A stretch of DNA of 64,000 nucleotides, from positions 160,046 to 224,045 of the forward strand of contig NZ_MSQB01000001.1 in the NCBI RefSeq assembly GCF_002149965.1, written 5' to 3'. Each line of letters begins with the position of its first letter. The stretch's first letter is position 1. The position numbers were made by a program, and so were the translations under genes. Below, piece after piece: positions 52,950 through 61,260 of the stretch. The stretch comes from Novosphingobium panipatense. Lineage in GTDB: Bacteria; Pseudomonadota; Alphaproteobacteria; Sphingomonadales; Sphingomonadaceae. Under the pieces are notes generated by a model, which saw only the letters and a program-made list of their open reading frames with translations, made no database searches and was not told where the DNA came from.

Positions 52950-55663
52950 CAGAAGCGCGCCCGGAAGCCGACAGAGTAGGTGCTGTCATCCGTGCGGGTG
53001 TCGCGGATGAAGTAGCTGTCGTTGATATAGCTGCGATAGCGCGAGCGCAGCACGTTGGTGCCGTCCACCGTGAAGGTCAGGTTCGGCGTCACGTCGTAGG
53101 AAAGGCTGAAGTCGAGACGGCCGTTGGGGCGCACGTAGTTGAGCCAGACCGGATCTTCGACCGGGCGGACGTCGCCCGCGCCGGTGCGGTTTTCGTCGAA
53201 GTACTTCGAGCGGTAGGTATAGACCACGCGTGCCGACAGGCCCTTGCGGTCGTAGAGCAGGCCCGCGTTGAAGTTGTACTTCGAGACGCCCTGCAGGGTG
53301 TAGCCTGCCAGCGGATCGCTGCCGCCGATCTCGCTGTCGGCAATGGTGAAGTTCCCGAAGACACCGAAGCCTGCGAGATCGCCGGGCAGGAAGTCGAAGA
53401 ACGTCTGGCCGCTGACCTCGATGCCCTTGAGCTTCGCCTGCCCCACGTTGCGCGGGCGGGAGATGTTGTAGACGACGCCGTCGATCGTTTCCGCCGCCAC
53501 GTCGTTGACCACGCGGTTGCTGATGTCGCGGTAGTAGGCGCCTACGGCGAAGTAGCCCGACTTCCAGTAGTATTCCAGCGTCGCGTCGAAGCTGTCCGAC
53601 ATCTGCGGCTTGAGGTTCGGGTTACCGCCCGAGCCGCCGTTGCGAATGTTGGGGTTGGTCGAGACGATGTAGTTCAGGCCCGGATTGAGCGAGCCGAATG
53701 CCGGGCGCGCCAGCGTCTTGGCATAAGTCGCGCGGGCCTGGAGGCCGCCGCCGAACTGGAGGCGGGCGCTGGCGTTGGGCAGCCAGTCGGTGTCGCTGGT
53801 GTCGGACGTGCTGAGGACCGGCTGGCCGTCGACATTGCCGGTGCCGCTGATCGTGCGGTCGGTCCGGCTGTAACGGACGCCCACCTTGCCGTCGAGCGTG
53901 AGCGAGCCGAGCGGGATCTCGTAGCCGCCCTGGATATAGGCGGCATAGGTCTTCTCGTTCGCTTCGAAGCGGCGGGTCGGATCGAAGGGTGGACGGCCGG
54001 CAGGCGCGCCGAAGAAGGCGCGCAGGTTTTCCTGGCCTTCGTCGGAGAGCAGGTAGCCGCGATCGGCCACCGCGAACGGTGCGCCCTTGTTGATCTGCGG
54101 AATGCCCGGCGCCAGGATGAAGAAGTCGTCCGGCAGGCCTGCGGCGCTGACCGGCGTGTTGCCCGATCCGCCCGGAGGCGCGACGCTCAGCTGGACCTGC
54201 TGGAACAGCGCACCGCGATCGGCGTAGCGGCCGCCGAATTCGATCGTCCTGAGGAAAGTGTCGGTCTCATAGGAGCCGTCGAGCTTGACCGCGAAGAGAT
54301 CGCCCTTGGAGCGGGTGTATTCCTGATAGAGGCCGTTGACAAACGTGAAGTCGTCCGGGAACGCCATGGGATTGCCGGGAACGGTGACCCGCGCCGTGTG
54401 GTCGGGATTGTCGAAGTCGACATTGACCTGGCCGACCTTCTTGCCGGTATCGACGATGAAGGTCTCGTTGCGGACCAGCGATTCCTGGTACGACACGTCG
54501 AGGCCCAGCTTCAGGCGATCGCCGTCGTACTTCGTGCCGCCCGCGATGACGAAGCTGTCGGTCTTGTTGTTCCGCGCCTGCATCGAGGTGAAGGAGCTGA
54601 CGTTGTTGAACGTGCCGCCGGTCAGGTTGCACAGTTCCTGCTGCGAGGCATCGCCCTTGAAGCCGTCGGTCCCGAGGTTGGCGGTGAAGCAGTTGCCGTC
54701 CGTGGTCACGCCGGTGACGCTGTCGGAATTGAAGAGCTGGTATTCGTAGAATGCCGTGGCGGTCTTGCCGCGATAGGCCGAATAGAGCCCGTCTACATAG
54801 ACTTCCAGGTTCGGCGCGGCCTGCCACTGCAACGAGGCATTGAGCTGCGGACGCGAATAGCTGCCATATTCGTTGAGACCGCCGGTCGAGATCGGGATCG
54901 CCATGCCGGTGGCTTCGCCGCCCAGCACGTTACCGGCGCGGCGTTCCGCCACGTAGTTGGTCGGGCGGTTGAACTTGATGTTGTACCACGAGGCGTTCAC
55001 CAGCAGCCCGATTTCGCCGATGCCGGTATCCCAGCGATCGGTCCAGAGCGCGCTGACCTGCGGGCCCAGCTTCTCCGCATTGGATGCGTAGTTCAGCTTG
55101 CCGCTGATCGCGAGCGTGGGGTCCTTGTAGTTGAAGGCCTTGTTGAGCTTCAGGTCGATCGTGCCGGCCACGCCGCCTTCGATCAGGTTGGCGGTGTTGG
55201 ACTTGTACACGTCCACGCGGGAAAGCGCTTCGGCGGGCAGGTCCTGGAAAGCGAAGCCGCGGCCTTCCGCCGTGAAGATCTCGCGTCCGTCCAGCGTCGT
55301 CATGATGTCGCCAAGGCCGCGGATCAGCGGGTTGACGATCTCGTTGTTGCCGCCGACCGTCACCTGGACGCCGGGAACGCGCTGGAGCGCGGCGGCAGTG
55401 GTGGGATCCGGGAACTTGCCGATATCCTGCGCGACGATCGATTCGACCACCTGCGGCGCGTCCCGCTTGATGTCGGCCGCGCGCGAAAGGCTGGCGCGAA
55501 TGCCGGTCACCACGATTTCGTTGCCCGGTGCTTCGTTGCCCGGCGCCGGCGCGGCGTCGGCCGCGCTGTCGTCTGCCGGGGCCGATTGCGAGTCCTGTGC
55601 CTGCGCGGGCAACACGAACAGGAGCGAAACCGAGCTCAAGAGGATTGCCGAACGGCGCTTCAC
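52949..55663 (-). CDS. TonB-dependent receptor of the DgoR-like locus
   Basis: Outer-membrane oligosaccharide-type receptor of 904 residues (the Xanthomonas/Caulobacter long class). Signal peptide (AILLSSVSLLFVLPAQAQ), a short APGNEAPGNE repeat, TonB-box-like EIVVTGIRASL, plug (about 65-200) with IVAQDIGKFPDPTTAAALQR and VDVYKSNTANLIEGGVAGTI, and barrel ending SVGFRARF. The length and the KSxTADxxEGGxAGT-like loop are typical of receptors for plant oligosaccharides. GH43 follows with a one-base overlap. The promoter region carries the CTAATTATCTTA motif (55750-55761) also found before the GH5-like gene. Confidence 0.92.
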   Translation of the reverse strand: MKRRSAILLSSVSLLFVLPAQAQDSQSAPADDSAADAAPAPGNEAPGNEIVVTGIRASLSRAADIKRDAPQVVESIVAQDIGKFPDPTTAAALQRVPGVQVTVGGNNEIVNPLIRGLGDIMTTLDGREIFTAEGRGFAFQDLPAEALSRVDVYKSNTANLIEGGVAGTIDLKLNKAFNYKDPTLAISGKLNYASNAEKLGPQVSALWTDRWDTGIGEIGLLVNASWYNIKFNRPTNYVAERRAGNVLGGEATGMAIPISTGGLNEYGSYSRPQLNASLQWQAAPNLEVYVDGLYSAYRGKTATAFYEYQLFNSDSVTGVTTDGNCFTANLGTDGFKGDASQQELCNLTGGTFNNVSSFTSMQARNNKTDSFVIAGGTKYDGDRLKLGLDVSYQESLVRNETFIVDTGKKVGQVNVDFDNPDHTARVTVPGNPMAFPDDFTFVNGLYQEYTRSKGDLFAVKLDGSYETDTFLRTIEFGGRYADRGALFQQVQLSVAPPGGSGNTPVSAAGLPDDFFILAPGIPQINKGAPFAVADRGYLLSDEGQENLRAFFGAPAGRPPFDPTRRFEANEKTYAAYIQGGYEIPLGSLTLDGKVGVRYSRTDRTISGTGNVDGQPVLSTSDTSDTDWLPNASARLQFGGGLQARATYAKTLARPAFGSLNPGLNYIVSTNPNIRNGGSGGNPNLKPQMSDSFDATLEYYWKSGYFAVGAYYRDISNRVVNDVAAETIDGVVYNISRPRNVGQAKLKGIEVSGQTFFDFLPGDLAGFGVFGNFTIADSEIGGSDPLAGYTLQGVSKYNFNAGLLYDRKGLSARVVYTYRSKYFDENRTGAGDVRPVEDPVWLNYVRPNGRLDFSLSYDVTPNLTFTVDGTNVLRSRYRSYINDSYFIRDTRTDDSTYSVGFRARF

Positions 55664-55749
55664 AGATCTTCTCCCTTTTCTCGCCCGGTCGCAGCGACGC
55701 TGCGGGGCTTGCCGGCGGGTCTCTAGTCCGAACCCGTGCGGCGTTGCAA

Positions 55750-55761
55750 CTAATTATCTTA
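55750..55761. promoter_or_regulatory. shared AT-rich motif upstream of the TonB receptor
   Basis: CTAATTATCTTA, 87 bp upstream of the receptor start; the identical 12-mer lies at 63830-63841. Its complement extends to GATAAATAAGATAA, 12 of 14 matching the motif before the GH32 gene. The rest of 55664-55906 holds no gene. Confidence 0.5.
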
Positions 55762-55906
55762 TTTATCCGAATGTAGCGATTTGAGGTGAGTTGACCGCGA
55801 GTGCCGCCGAGTGGTTGGAAATCGATTGTAAAGGCGCGACGGAAGGGCTCAGAGACAACGCGGCAAGTTCTCGAAAACGCGCGAGATCTGTGCTTCGGAA
55901 AGCGTT

Positions 55907-57466
55907 CTACTGCTGCGGCAGAGGCCTTTTTATCTCGATCGGCCATGCTTCCAGACTGCGGATCATCGCTTCGCCTCCCAAGGCACTGACGCTCCAGGTG
56001 AGGGCGCCTTCGCCTCTGAAGAACCGGTCGGTTATCGTCCGGGTTCCGCCTTCCGCGTAAAGCTCGACGATCGACCGATCCACGATCAACCTGAACGATA
56101 TCTCGCGCTCGCCCGGCGGCAGGACCGCGATATGCCGTCCGGCGAAAGCGTCATGGACATGGGGACCAGAACGGGTGCGGTCGATGAAGATCTCGCGCGT
56201 TGCGGGCGTATAGCCGATCACCAACTGATAGCCCTTTACGTCGGTCAGGTTCAGCGCCACCTGCTGCGCCATCATCGGATCCAGCGTGAGGCGCATATCC
56301 AGGCTTTCGCCGAGGGGAAGGGCTTTCGGTTCCTGCGTGACCTTGAGGTTCGTGACGCGGTGGACGGCGCCGCGATACTTTTCGAGTTCCCGCACCGGCG
56401 CCTGTGCGAGCCGCCATGCGGTTCCTTCCCGCCGCAGCGACAGGGTTCTCGCAACCGTCATCAGGCCGCGCGCGGGATAGGTAGGAATGGCATGGGCATA
56501 GCGCAGATTGGTTGCCCAGCCGATCCAGACCCGGCGACCGTCGGGAACGCCGTTCCAGGATGCGGAGGCGTAGAAATCGGCGCCCTGATCGGTCCAGACC
56601 GGTGCGTCCGTCCAGCCGGGTTCCAGCGAGAACCGGTGGCCGTCGAAACTGCCCACGAACCATTGTCCGCCCGAGCCATTGGGAGCATCGTTGCCCTGGC
56701 TGACGCTGAGAACCCATTTCTTCTCGCCCGCCTTTCCGCCCTCTACGGGCAGTTCGAACAGGTCGGGACATTCCCAGTTGATCCCTCGACTGGACGGCGT
56801 CGGCCCGAAATCGCTTTCGTGCTGCCAGTCCTTCAGGTCTGCGGAACTGTAGATCGAGGCTTTCTTCTCGGTCGCTTTCGCCACGACCATGACCCAGCGC
56901 TGCGTCGGTTCGTGCCAGAAGACCTTGGGGTCCCGGAATTCGGTGGACCCGATATCCAGCACTTTGCCGAAAGGCGTGAAAGTGCGGCCGCGATCGTTGC
57001 TGTAGGCGACGAATTGCGACTGGTTGCGCGTCTTGGGATCGAAGCCGGTGTAGATCGCCACCATGGCCGGTTTGCCATCTTTCCCGAAACCGGAACTGTT
57101 CTTCCAGTCGATCACGGCGCTGCCGGAAAACGCCATGACCTCGGTTTCGGGAATGGCGACCGGCAATTCCTGCCAGTTCACCAGATCGCGGCTTACCGCA
57201 TGACCCCAGCTTATATGGCCCCAGCGGTCGCCATGCGGATTGTACTGGAAGAACAGGTGATACTCGCCGTCGTAATAGACCAGCCCGTTCGGGTCGTTCA
57301 TCCAGTTGCGCTGCGGCGCGAAATGGAATGTCGGTGCGGGATCTGCCTTGGGCCACGGCGCCTGGGCGGGCGCGCTGGTCGCCAGTGCCAGGAGCACGGC
57401 AGCGGGAATAGCCGAGGCAAGGCGCCAGGGCGCCGATACGGATGCCCGCGAACCGACCGTTTTCAC
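55907..57466 (-). CDS. GH32 fructan hydrolase (levanase/inulinase/invertase type), exported
   Basis: Retaining beta-fructofuranosidase, 519 residues. Sec signal (LASAIPAAVLLALATSAPAQ). The three GH32 catalytic blocks are intact: WMNDPNG (nucleophile Asp58), FRDPKVF (transition-state Asp) and WECPDLFELP (acid/base Glu). The beta-propeller is followed by the family's C-terminal beta sandwich (about 360-519; VDRSIVELYAEGG). GTG at 57466 is the start: GGGAG lies about 7 bases upstream and the signal peptide follows; the frame continues upstream only as a shadow of the regulator gene. It is transcribed away from, and probably under, the DgoR-like regulator. Exo versus endo mode is not decidable by eye. 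Confidence 0.93.
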   Translation of the reverse strand: MKTVGSRASVSAPWRLASAIPAAVLLALATSAPAQAPWPKADPAPTFHFAPQRNWMNDPNGLVYYDGEYHLFFQYNPHGDRWGHISWGHAVSRDLVNWQELPVAIPETEVMAFSGSAVIDWKNSSGFGKDGKPAMVAIYTGFDPKTRNQSQFVAYSNDRGRTFTPFGKVLDIGSTEFRDPKVFWHEPTQRWVMVVAKATEKKASIYSSADLKDWQHESDFGPTPSSRGINWECPDLFELPVEGGKAGEKKWVLSVSQGNDAPNGSGGQWFVGSFDGHRFSLEPGWTDAPVWTDQGADFYASASWNGVPDGRRVWIGWATNLRYAHAIPTYPARGLMTVARTLSLRREGTAWRLAQAPVRELEKYRGAVHRVTNLKVTQEPKALPLGESLDMRLTLDPMMAQQVALNLTDVKGYQLVIGYTPATREIFIDRTRSGPHVHDAFAGRHIAVLPPGEREISFRLIVDRSIVELYAEGGTRTITDRFFRGEGALTWSVSALGGEAMIRSLEAWPIEIKRPLPQQ

Positions 57467-57479
57467 ATCGCGCTCCCTT

Positions 57480-57495
57480 TTATAATATTTATCAT
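57480..57495. promoter_or_regulatory. operator-like motif before the GH32 gene
   Basis: Reads ATGATAAATATTATAA in the direction of the GH32 gene, 13 bp before its start. It differs at two positions from ATGATTGATATTATAA found before dgoK (58489-58504). Confidence 0.5.
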
Positions 57496-57537
57496 TCTTA
57501 TGGCGTGATGTGATGATTATCAATCGGGAATCAGGGT

Positions 57538-58278
57538 CTATTCGGCTTCGGGTTCGCGTTCCTCGATCAGTACCAGCACGTCCCCGATGATCCGGCGCAT
57601 GGCGATGCGCGCGGCTTCGACGTCGCGGGAGGCGATGGCGGTCCGCACCTTGGAGTGCTCGGAAACGTCGGCCGTGCGGCCCTTGATGCGATTGGTGAAG
57701 CGGATCGACGTGCGCAGCGCCGTGCTGACGATTTCGCGTAGCTGGATGTAGAACGGGTTCTTCGAGGCGCGCAGCACGGCGACATGGAAGGCGATATCCG
57801 CTTCCAGCGGATCGTCGAGCCCGCGTTCGGCGGCGACCATGCGCTGCAGGCCTTCGTCGATGCGCTTGATGTCCTCCTCGCTGGCGACCTGGGCAGCCAG
57901 AGCGGCAGCTTCCGGTTCGACGGCGACTCGCAGTTCGTTGAATTGCCGCAGCAGATCGACCGAGAGCTTGCGTTCCAGCATCCAGCGCAGGACGTCGGTA
58001 TCGAAGAGGTTCCACGAGGAGGTGGGCTGGACGGTAGTGCCCTGTCGCGGCCGGGCGCTCAGAAGGCCCTTGGCGGTCAGCATTTTCACGGCTTCCCGGG
58101 TGACGGAACGACTGACGCCGTGAATGCTGGCCAGTTCCGCCTCCGTCGGGAAGACCGCATTCTCGTACTTGCCGGTCACGATGGCGCGGCCGATCGTATC
58201 GAGCAAGCCGTACGTCAGATTCCGGCCCAGTTGTGCAACGGGTTCCTCAACGATGAGATGCGATGACCGTGCCACCAA
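57538..58278 (-). CDS. FadR-subfamily GntR regulator, DgoR-like
   Basis: Transcription regulator of 246 residues. Winged helix at about 20-90 (FPTEAELASIHGVSRSVTRE), then SSWNLFDTDVLRWMLERKL, closely parallel to the linker segment of Escherichia coli DgoR, the D-galactonate operon repressor. The FCD domain follows, with Asp/His in DIAFHVAVL and His in SEHSKV; the last ligand His of typical FCD proteins is replaced by Ile (AMRRIIG), as DgoR itself also lacks it. Divergent from dgoK-dgoA and upstream of GH32, so galactonate, or a 2-keto-3-deoxy acid, is the probable inducer. Symbol withheld because the regulon differs from the enterobacterial one. Confidence 0.9.
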   Translation of the reverse strand: MVARSSHLIVEEPVAQLGRNLTYGLLDTIGRAIVTGKYENAVFPTEAELASIHGVSRSVTREAVKMLTAKGLLSARPRQGTTVQPTSSWNLFDTDVLRWMLERKLSVDLLRQFNELRVAVEPEAAALAAQVASEEDIKRIDEGLQRMVAAERGLDDPLEADIAFHVAVLRASKNPFYIQLREIVSTALRTSIRFTNRIKGRTADVSEHSKVRTAIASRDVEAARIAMRRIIGDVLVLIEEREPEAE

Positions 58279-58488
58279 CCTGGATATCCTTTTCGTTTTA
58301 TTGCTTATGCAAAGCTAGAGGTGTCGCACCCTGTCCCGCCCGGCAGTGGCCTTTGATATGATAATTGCTCGACCGTGATAACCTTTATCTGAGTATACTA
58401 TTCGGCGGAGCGCGGATCGTGCCACCTGGCCTCTCACCTTGCGTGCGGCCGCTTTCGTGCCTGGGGGCCTCATAGACCCCTTATTATG

Positions 58489-58504
58489 ATGATTGATATT
58501 ATAA
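58489..58504. promoter_or_regulatory. operator-like motif before the uORF-dgoK operon
   Basis: ATGATTGATATTATAA reads toward dgoK and matches 14 of 16 bases of the motif before GH32. It lies in the 324-bp divergent region 58279-58602, which also holds an AGTATACT palindrome near 58397 and a TGATAATTG block near 58358. No other gene is visible there. Confidence 0.5.
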
Positions 58505-58602
58505 ATAGGCCTGGCAGTCGCTAAGAGGTGACCCTTGATGATTCGCGGGCCGCGAAAAAGACGTGGCTCCAGCATCGCGAAGCCGTGAACCGGGGAGACG
58601 AG

Positions 58603-58695
58603 ATGAAACTGGCGACAATCGGTCTGCACTGCCTTGTGCCGAACAAGGCCCGCCCCAGCTGCGACGCGCAGCTGAAAATCATGGGACCCCAGTGA
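58603..58695 (+). CDS. 30-codon ORF overlapping dgoK start (possible leader peptide)
   Basis: A short ORF (MKLATIGLHCLV... ending GPQ) begins with ATG preceded by GGGGAG, a stronger ribosome site than dgoK itself has. Its stop overlaps the dgoK GTG start by 4 bp (GTGA), the same coupling seen throughout this window. It may be a translational-coupling leader or a regulatory peptide; it is not recognisable by family, and with two cysteines, lysines and no run of one amino acid it does not look like a classical attenuator. A non-coding explanation remains possible. Confidence 0.45.
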   Translation: MKLATIGLHCLVPNKARPSCDAQLKIMGPQ

Positions 58696-59558
58696 GCGGC
58701 GCCTTCATCGCGGTCGACTGGGGCACCACCAACCGCCGTGCCTATGTGGTGGATGGCGGCGAGGTCGTTGCCACGGAGCGGGATGACATGGGCATCCTCT
58801 CCGTCCCGTCAGGCGGCTTTCCGGCTGCCGTCGCGGCGCTGCGCGAAAGGCATGGCGGGTTGCCGATGCTTCTGGCGGGCATGGTCGGGTCCAATCGGGG
58901 CTGGCACGATGCGGGCTATGTTGCGGCACCGGCCGGGATCGCGGACCTTGCGGCAGGACTGGCCACACCCGAACCGGGCGTCGCCATCGTGCCGGGCGTC
59001 TGCCGGAACGACGAGCACCGCCAGGATGTCATGCGGGGCGAGGAAGTGCAGCTGCTGGGCGCCGTTGCCGCAGGGCTGGCGCCTGCGGACGCGCTGCTCT
59101 GTCAGCCCGGCACTCATGCCAAGTGGGCGGAGATGCGCGGCGGCAGTCTAGCCGACTTTACCACCGCCATGACCGGAGAGATGTTCGCCCTGCTCAAGGC
59201 CCATGCCCTGATCGGCCCGGAGATGACAGGCGAGGTCGATGCCACGGAGCACTTCCGCCAGGGCGTCGAAGCGAGCGCCGATCAGGATCTGCTGGCCGCG
59301 CTGTTCGGTGTGCGCGCCGCCGCCGTACTCGGCAGGCGGGCACCGGGAACGGCCGGAGCCTATGTCAGCGGCCTCCTGCTCGGCAGCGACTGCCGTGCCC
59401 GCATCGTGTCGGGCCGGATCGTGCATCTCCTCGCCGACGGCCTGCTTGCAAGGCTCTATTCCACCGCCATCGCCATTGTCGGAGGAGAGGCCGTCGTCGT
59501 CGACAGCCATGCCTCCTTCGTCGCCGGCATCACCCGCATATGGGACATGACATCATGA
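58692..59558 (+). CDS. dgoK: 2-dehydro-3-deoxygalactonokinase
   Basis: Phosphorylates 2-keto-3-deoxygalactonate to its 6-phosphate in the De Ley-Doudoroff galactose/galactonate route, cytoplasmic. 288 residues: ASKHA-type nucleotide-binding opening FIAVDWGTTNRRAYVV, then MLLAGMVGSNRGW and the family block LCQPGTHAKWAEMRGG, ending with VVVDSHASFVAGI. Homology starts at the GTG at 58692; there is no good ribosome site of its own, so translation probably depends on the preceding 30-codon ORF. The stop overlaps the aldolase start (ATGA). Confidence 0.93.
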   Translation: MSGAFIAVDWGTTNRRAYVVDGGEVVATERDDMGILSVPSGGFPAAVAALRERHGGLPMLLAGMVGSNRGWHDAGYVAAPAGIADLAAGLATPEPGVAIVPGVCRNDEHRQDVMRGEEVQLLGAVAAGLAPADALLCQPGTHAKWAEMRGGSLADFTTAMTGEMFALLKAHALIGPEMTGEVDATEHFRQGVEASADQDLLAALFGVRAAAVLGRRAPGTAGAYVSGLLLGSDCRARIVSGRIVHLLADGLLARLYSTAIAIVGGEAVVVDSHASFVAGITRIWDMTS

Positions 59559-60190
59559 TCGACCTTTCTACCGCGCTGGCACAGCTTCCGCTCGTGGCCA
59601 TCCTGCGGGGCATTCGCCCCGACGAGATCGAAGCCGCTGCCGACGTCCTCGTGGAGGCGGGCTTTCGCCTGATCGAGGTGCCGCTCAATTCGCCGGACCC
59701 GCTTGCCAGCATCGAGAAGCTGGCAAGCCGCGTGGGGGACAGTGCCATCGTCGGCGCGGGCACGGTGCTGACGACCACGCAAGTGGCACAAGTTGAGGAT
59801 GCGGGCGGGGCGATGATCGTCTCGCCCAACACCGATCTGGCCGTCATCACGGAAAGCGCGAAGCGCGGCCTGGTGTCCTTGCCGGGCTATTTCACGCCGA
59901 GCGAGGCCTTCGCCGCACTGGCGGCGGGGGCGAGCGGCCTCAAGCTGTTCCCGGCGGAAGCCGCCAGCCCTGCCGTGGTCAAGGCGCAGCGCGCGGTCCT
60001 GCCCAAGGACGTGCCGCTGCTGGCGGTGGGCGGTATCGCGCCCGACAACATGGCCCCGTGGCGGCAGGCCGGGGCGGACGGCTTCGGCCTGGGCTCGGCG
60101 CTCTACAAGGCGGGGCTGACGACGCAGAAAATCGCCGCCAATGCTCGCGCCTTCGCGCAGGCCTGGGCGGAGATGGAGGGGCGGGCATGA
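59555..60190 (+). CDS. dgoA: 2-dehydro-3-deoxy-6-phosphogalactonate aldolase
   Basis: Class I aldolase splitting KDPGal into pyruvate and glyceraldehyde-3-phosphate. 211 residues, one TIM barrel. Catalytic features: LVAILRGI, Glu41 in IEVPLNSPDP, GAGTVLT, and Schiff-base Lys130 in GLKLFPAEA. IEVPLNSPDP is characteristic of the DgoA side of the KDPG/KDPGal family, whereas Eda proteins usually read E(V/I)TLR. With dgoK directly upstream (ATGA overlap) this is the galactonate branch rather than the Entner-Doudoroff aldolase. Its stop overlaps the following GH43 start. Confidence 0.93.
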   Translation: MIDLSTALAQLPLVAILRGIRPDEIEAAADVLVEAGFRLIEVPLNSPDPLASIEKLASRVGDSAIVGAGTVLTTTQVAQVEDAGGAMIVSPNTDLAVITESAKRGLVSLPGYFTPSEAFAALAAGASGLKLFPAEAASPAVVKAQRAVLPKDVPLLAVGGIAPDNMAPWRQAGADGFGLGSALYKAGLTTQKIAANARAFAQAWAEMEGRA

Positions 60191-61209
60191 TCCGCGCACT
60201 GGTCTCTACCGCCTGTCTGGCGATGGCGATGGCGCTCGGCGGCTGCGCGGCCACTGGTCCGCAGGGCGCCGCCACGCTGACGAATCCGCTGCTGGCCAGC
60301 GGGCCGGATCCGTGGATCGTCCATCACGGCAAGACCTTCTACTTCCTCGGCACCAAGGGCGACCGGATCGCCATCCGGCAGACCGACGACCTGTCGAAGC
60401 TGGCCGAAGCGCCCGAGCATACGATCTGGACGCCACCAGCGAGCGGCCCCAATGCCGAGGGCATCTGGGCGCCGGAACTGCACCGTCTCGATGGGAAGTG
60501 GTACGTCTACTATACCGCCGCGCAGGACGGTCACAACGATGATGCCCATCGCGGCGTCTTCGTGCTGGAGAATGCCGGTGCCGACCCGCTCAAGGGCGAG
60601 TGGATCGACCGTGGCCGCGTCAATACGCGCATGACCGGCCTTGACGGCACGGTCTTCGAGCACGGCGGCAAGCGCTGGTTCGTCTATTCCGCCTATGACG
60701 GCCCCGACAGCGTATTGGCCATTGCGCCGATGACGAACCCCTGGACTCTTGGCCCCGGAGAAACGGTGATCGCGCGGCCCGACCAGCCTTTCGAGCGGCA
60801 GGGCGGCAGGCAGATTCTGGAAGGGCCGGAGTTTCTGGAAGGCCCCCGAGGCGATCTGTTTCTGGCCTACTCGGCCAGCGCCTGCTGGTCCGACGACTAC
60901 GCGCTGGGCCTGCTTCATGCCCGGCCGGGCAGCGACCCGCTGGATCCGGCGAGCTGGACCAAGTCGCCGCGCCCTGTGCTGGCCAAGTCGCCTGAGAACA
61001 ACGTCTATGCGACCGGGCACAACGGCTTCTTCACAACCGACGGCGGACGGCAGACCTGGATCGTCTACCATGCCAACGACGGGGCCGACCGCAAGTGTAC
61101 CGGTGCCCGCTCGCCGCGCGTGCAGCGCATGGAATGGAGCAAGGACGGCAAGCCGGTGTTCCCGGTTCCCGCCCGCGCGGGCGATCCGGTTCCGGCGCCG
61201 AAACCGTAA
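60187..61209 (+). CDS. GH43 lipoprotein, probable exo-alpha-L-arabinofuranosidase
   Basis: Inverting glycosidase of 340 residues, anchored as a lipoprotein: the signal ends in ALGGC with lipobox Cys20. Propeller residues: general base Asp41 in GPDPWIV, WAPELHRLDGKWYVYY, modulating Asp in TGLDGTVFEHGGKRW, acid Glu in EGPEFLEGP, and blade-five His in ATGHNGFF. NPLL.SGPDPW, WAPELH and the EGP-EF acid site resemble the GH43 branch of exo-1,5-alpha-L-arabinofuranosidases. Translated after dgoA with a 4-bp overlap, unusual company for a surface or periplasmic enzyme and a sign that galactonate metabolism here serves a glycan locus. Confidence 0.9.
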   Translation: MIRALVSTACLAMAMALGGCAATGPQGAATLTNPLLASGPDPWIVHHGKTFYFLGTKGDRIAIRQTDDLSKLAEAPEHTIWTPPASGPNAEGIWAPELHRLDGKWYVYYTAAQDGHNDDAHRGVFVLENAGADPLKGEWIDRGRVNTRMTGLDGTVFEHGGKRWFVYSAYDGPDSVLAIAPMTNPWTLGPGETVIARPDQPFERQGGRQILEGPEFLEGPRGDLFLAYSASACWSDDYALGLLHARPGSDPLDPASWTKSPRPVLAKSPENNVYATGHNGFFTTDGGRQTWIVYHANDGADRKCTGARSPRVQRMEWSKDGKPVFPVPARAGDPVPAPKP

Positions 61210-61213
61210 TCAA

Positions 61214-61248
61214 GCCATCCCTCTCTCCCGCCGGGAGAGAGGGATGGC
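61214..61248. terminator. strong bidirectional terminator
   Basis: Perfect 16-bp stem GCCATCCCTCTCTCCC, loop GCC, and its complement, placed between the convergent GH43 and SGNH genes, 4 bp after the GH43 stop and 12 bp before the SGNH stop. Confidence 0.85.
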
Positions 61249-61260
61249 CTTAGATCGGTG

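Noticed and set aside
57467..58015. N-terminal extension of the GH32 gene
   Set aside because: It only reads through the DgoR-like gene out of frame; the signal peptide and ribosome site place the start at 57466.
59555..60190. Calling the aldolase Eda, serving KDPG from alginate
   Set aside because: The IEVPLNSPDP motif and the overlap with dgoK favour the galactonate aldolase.
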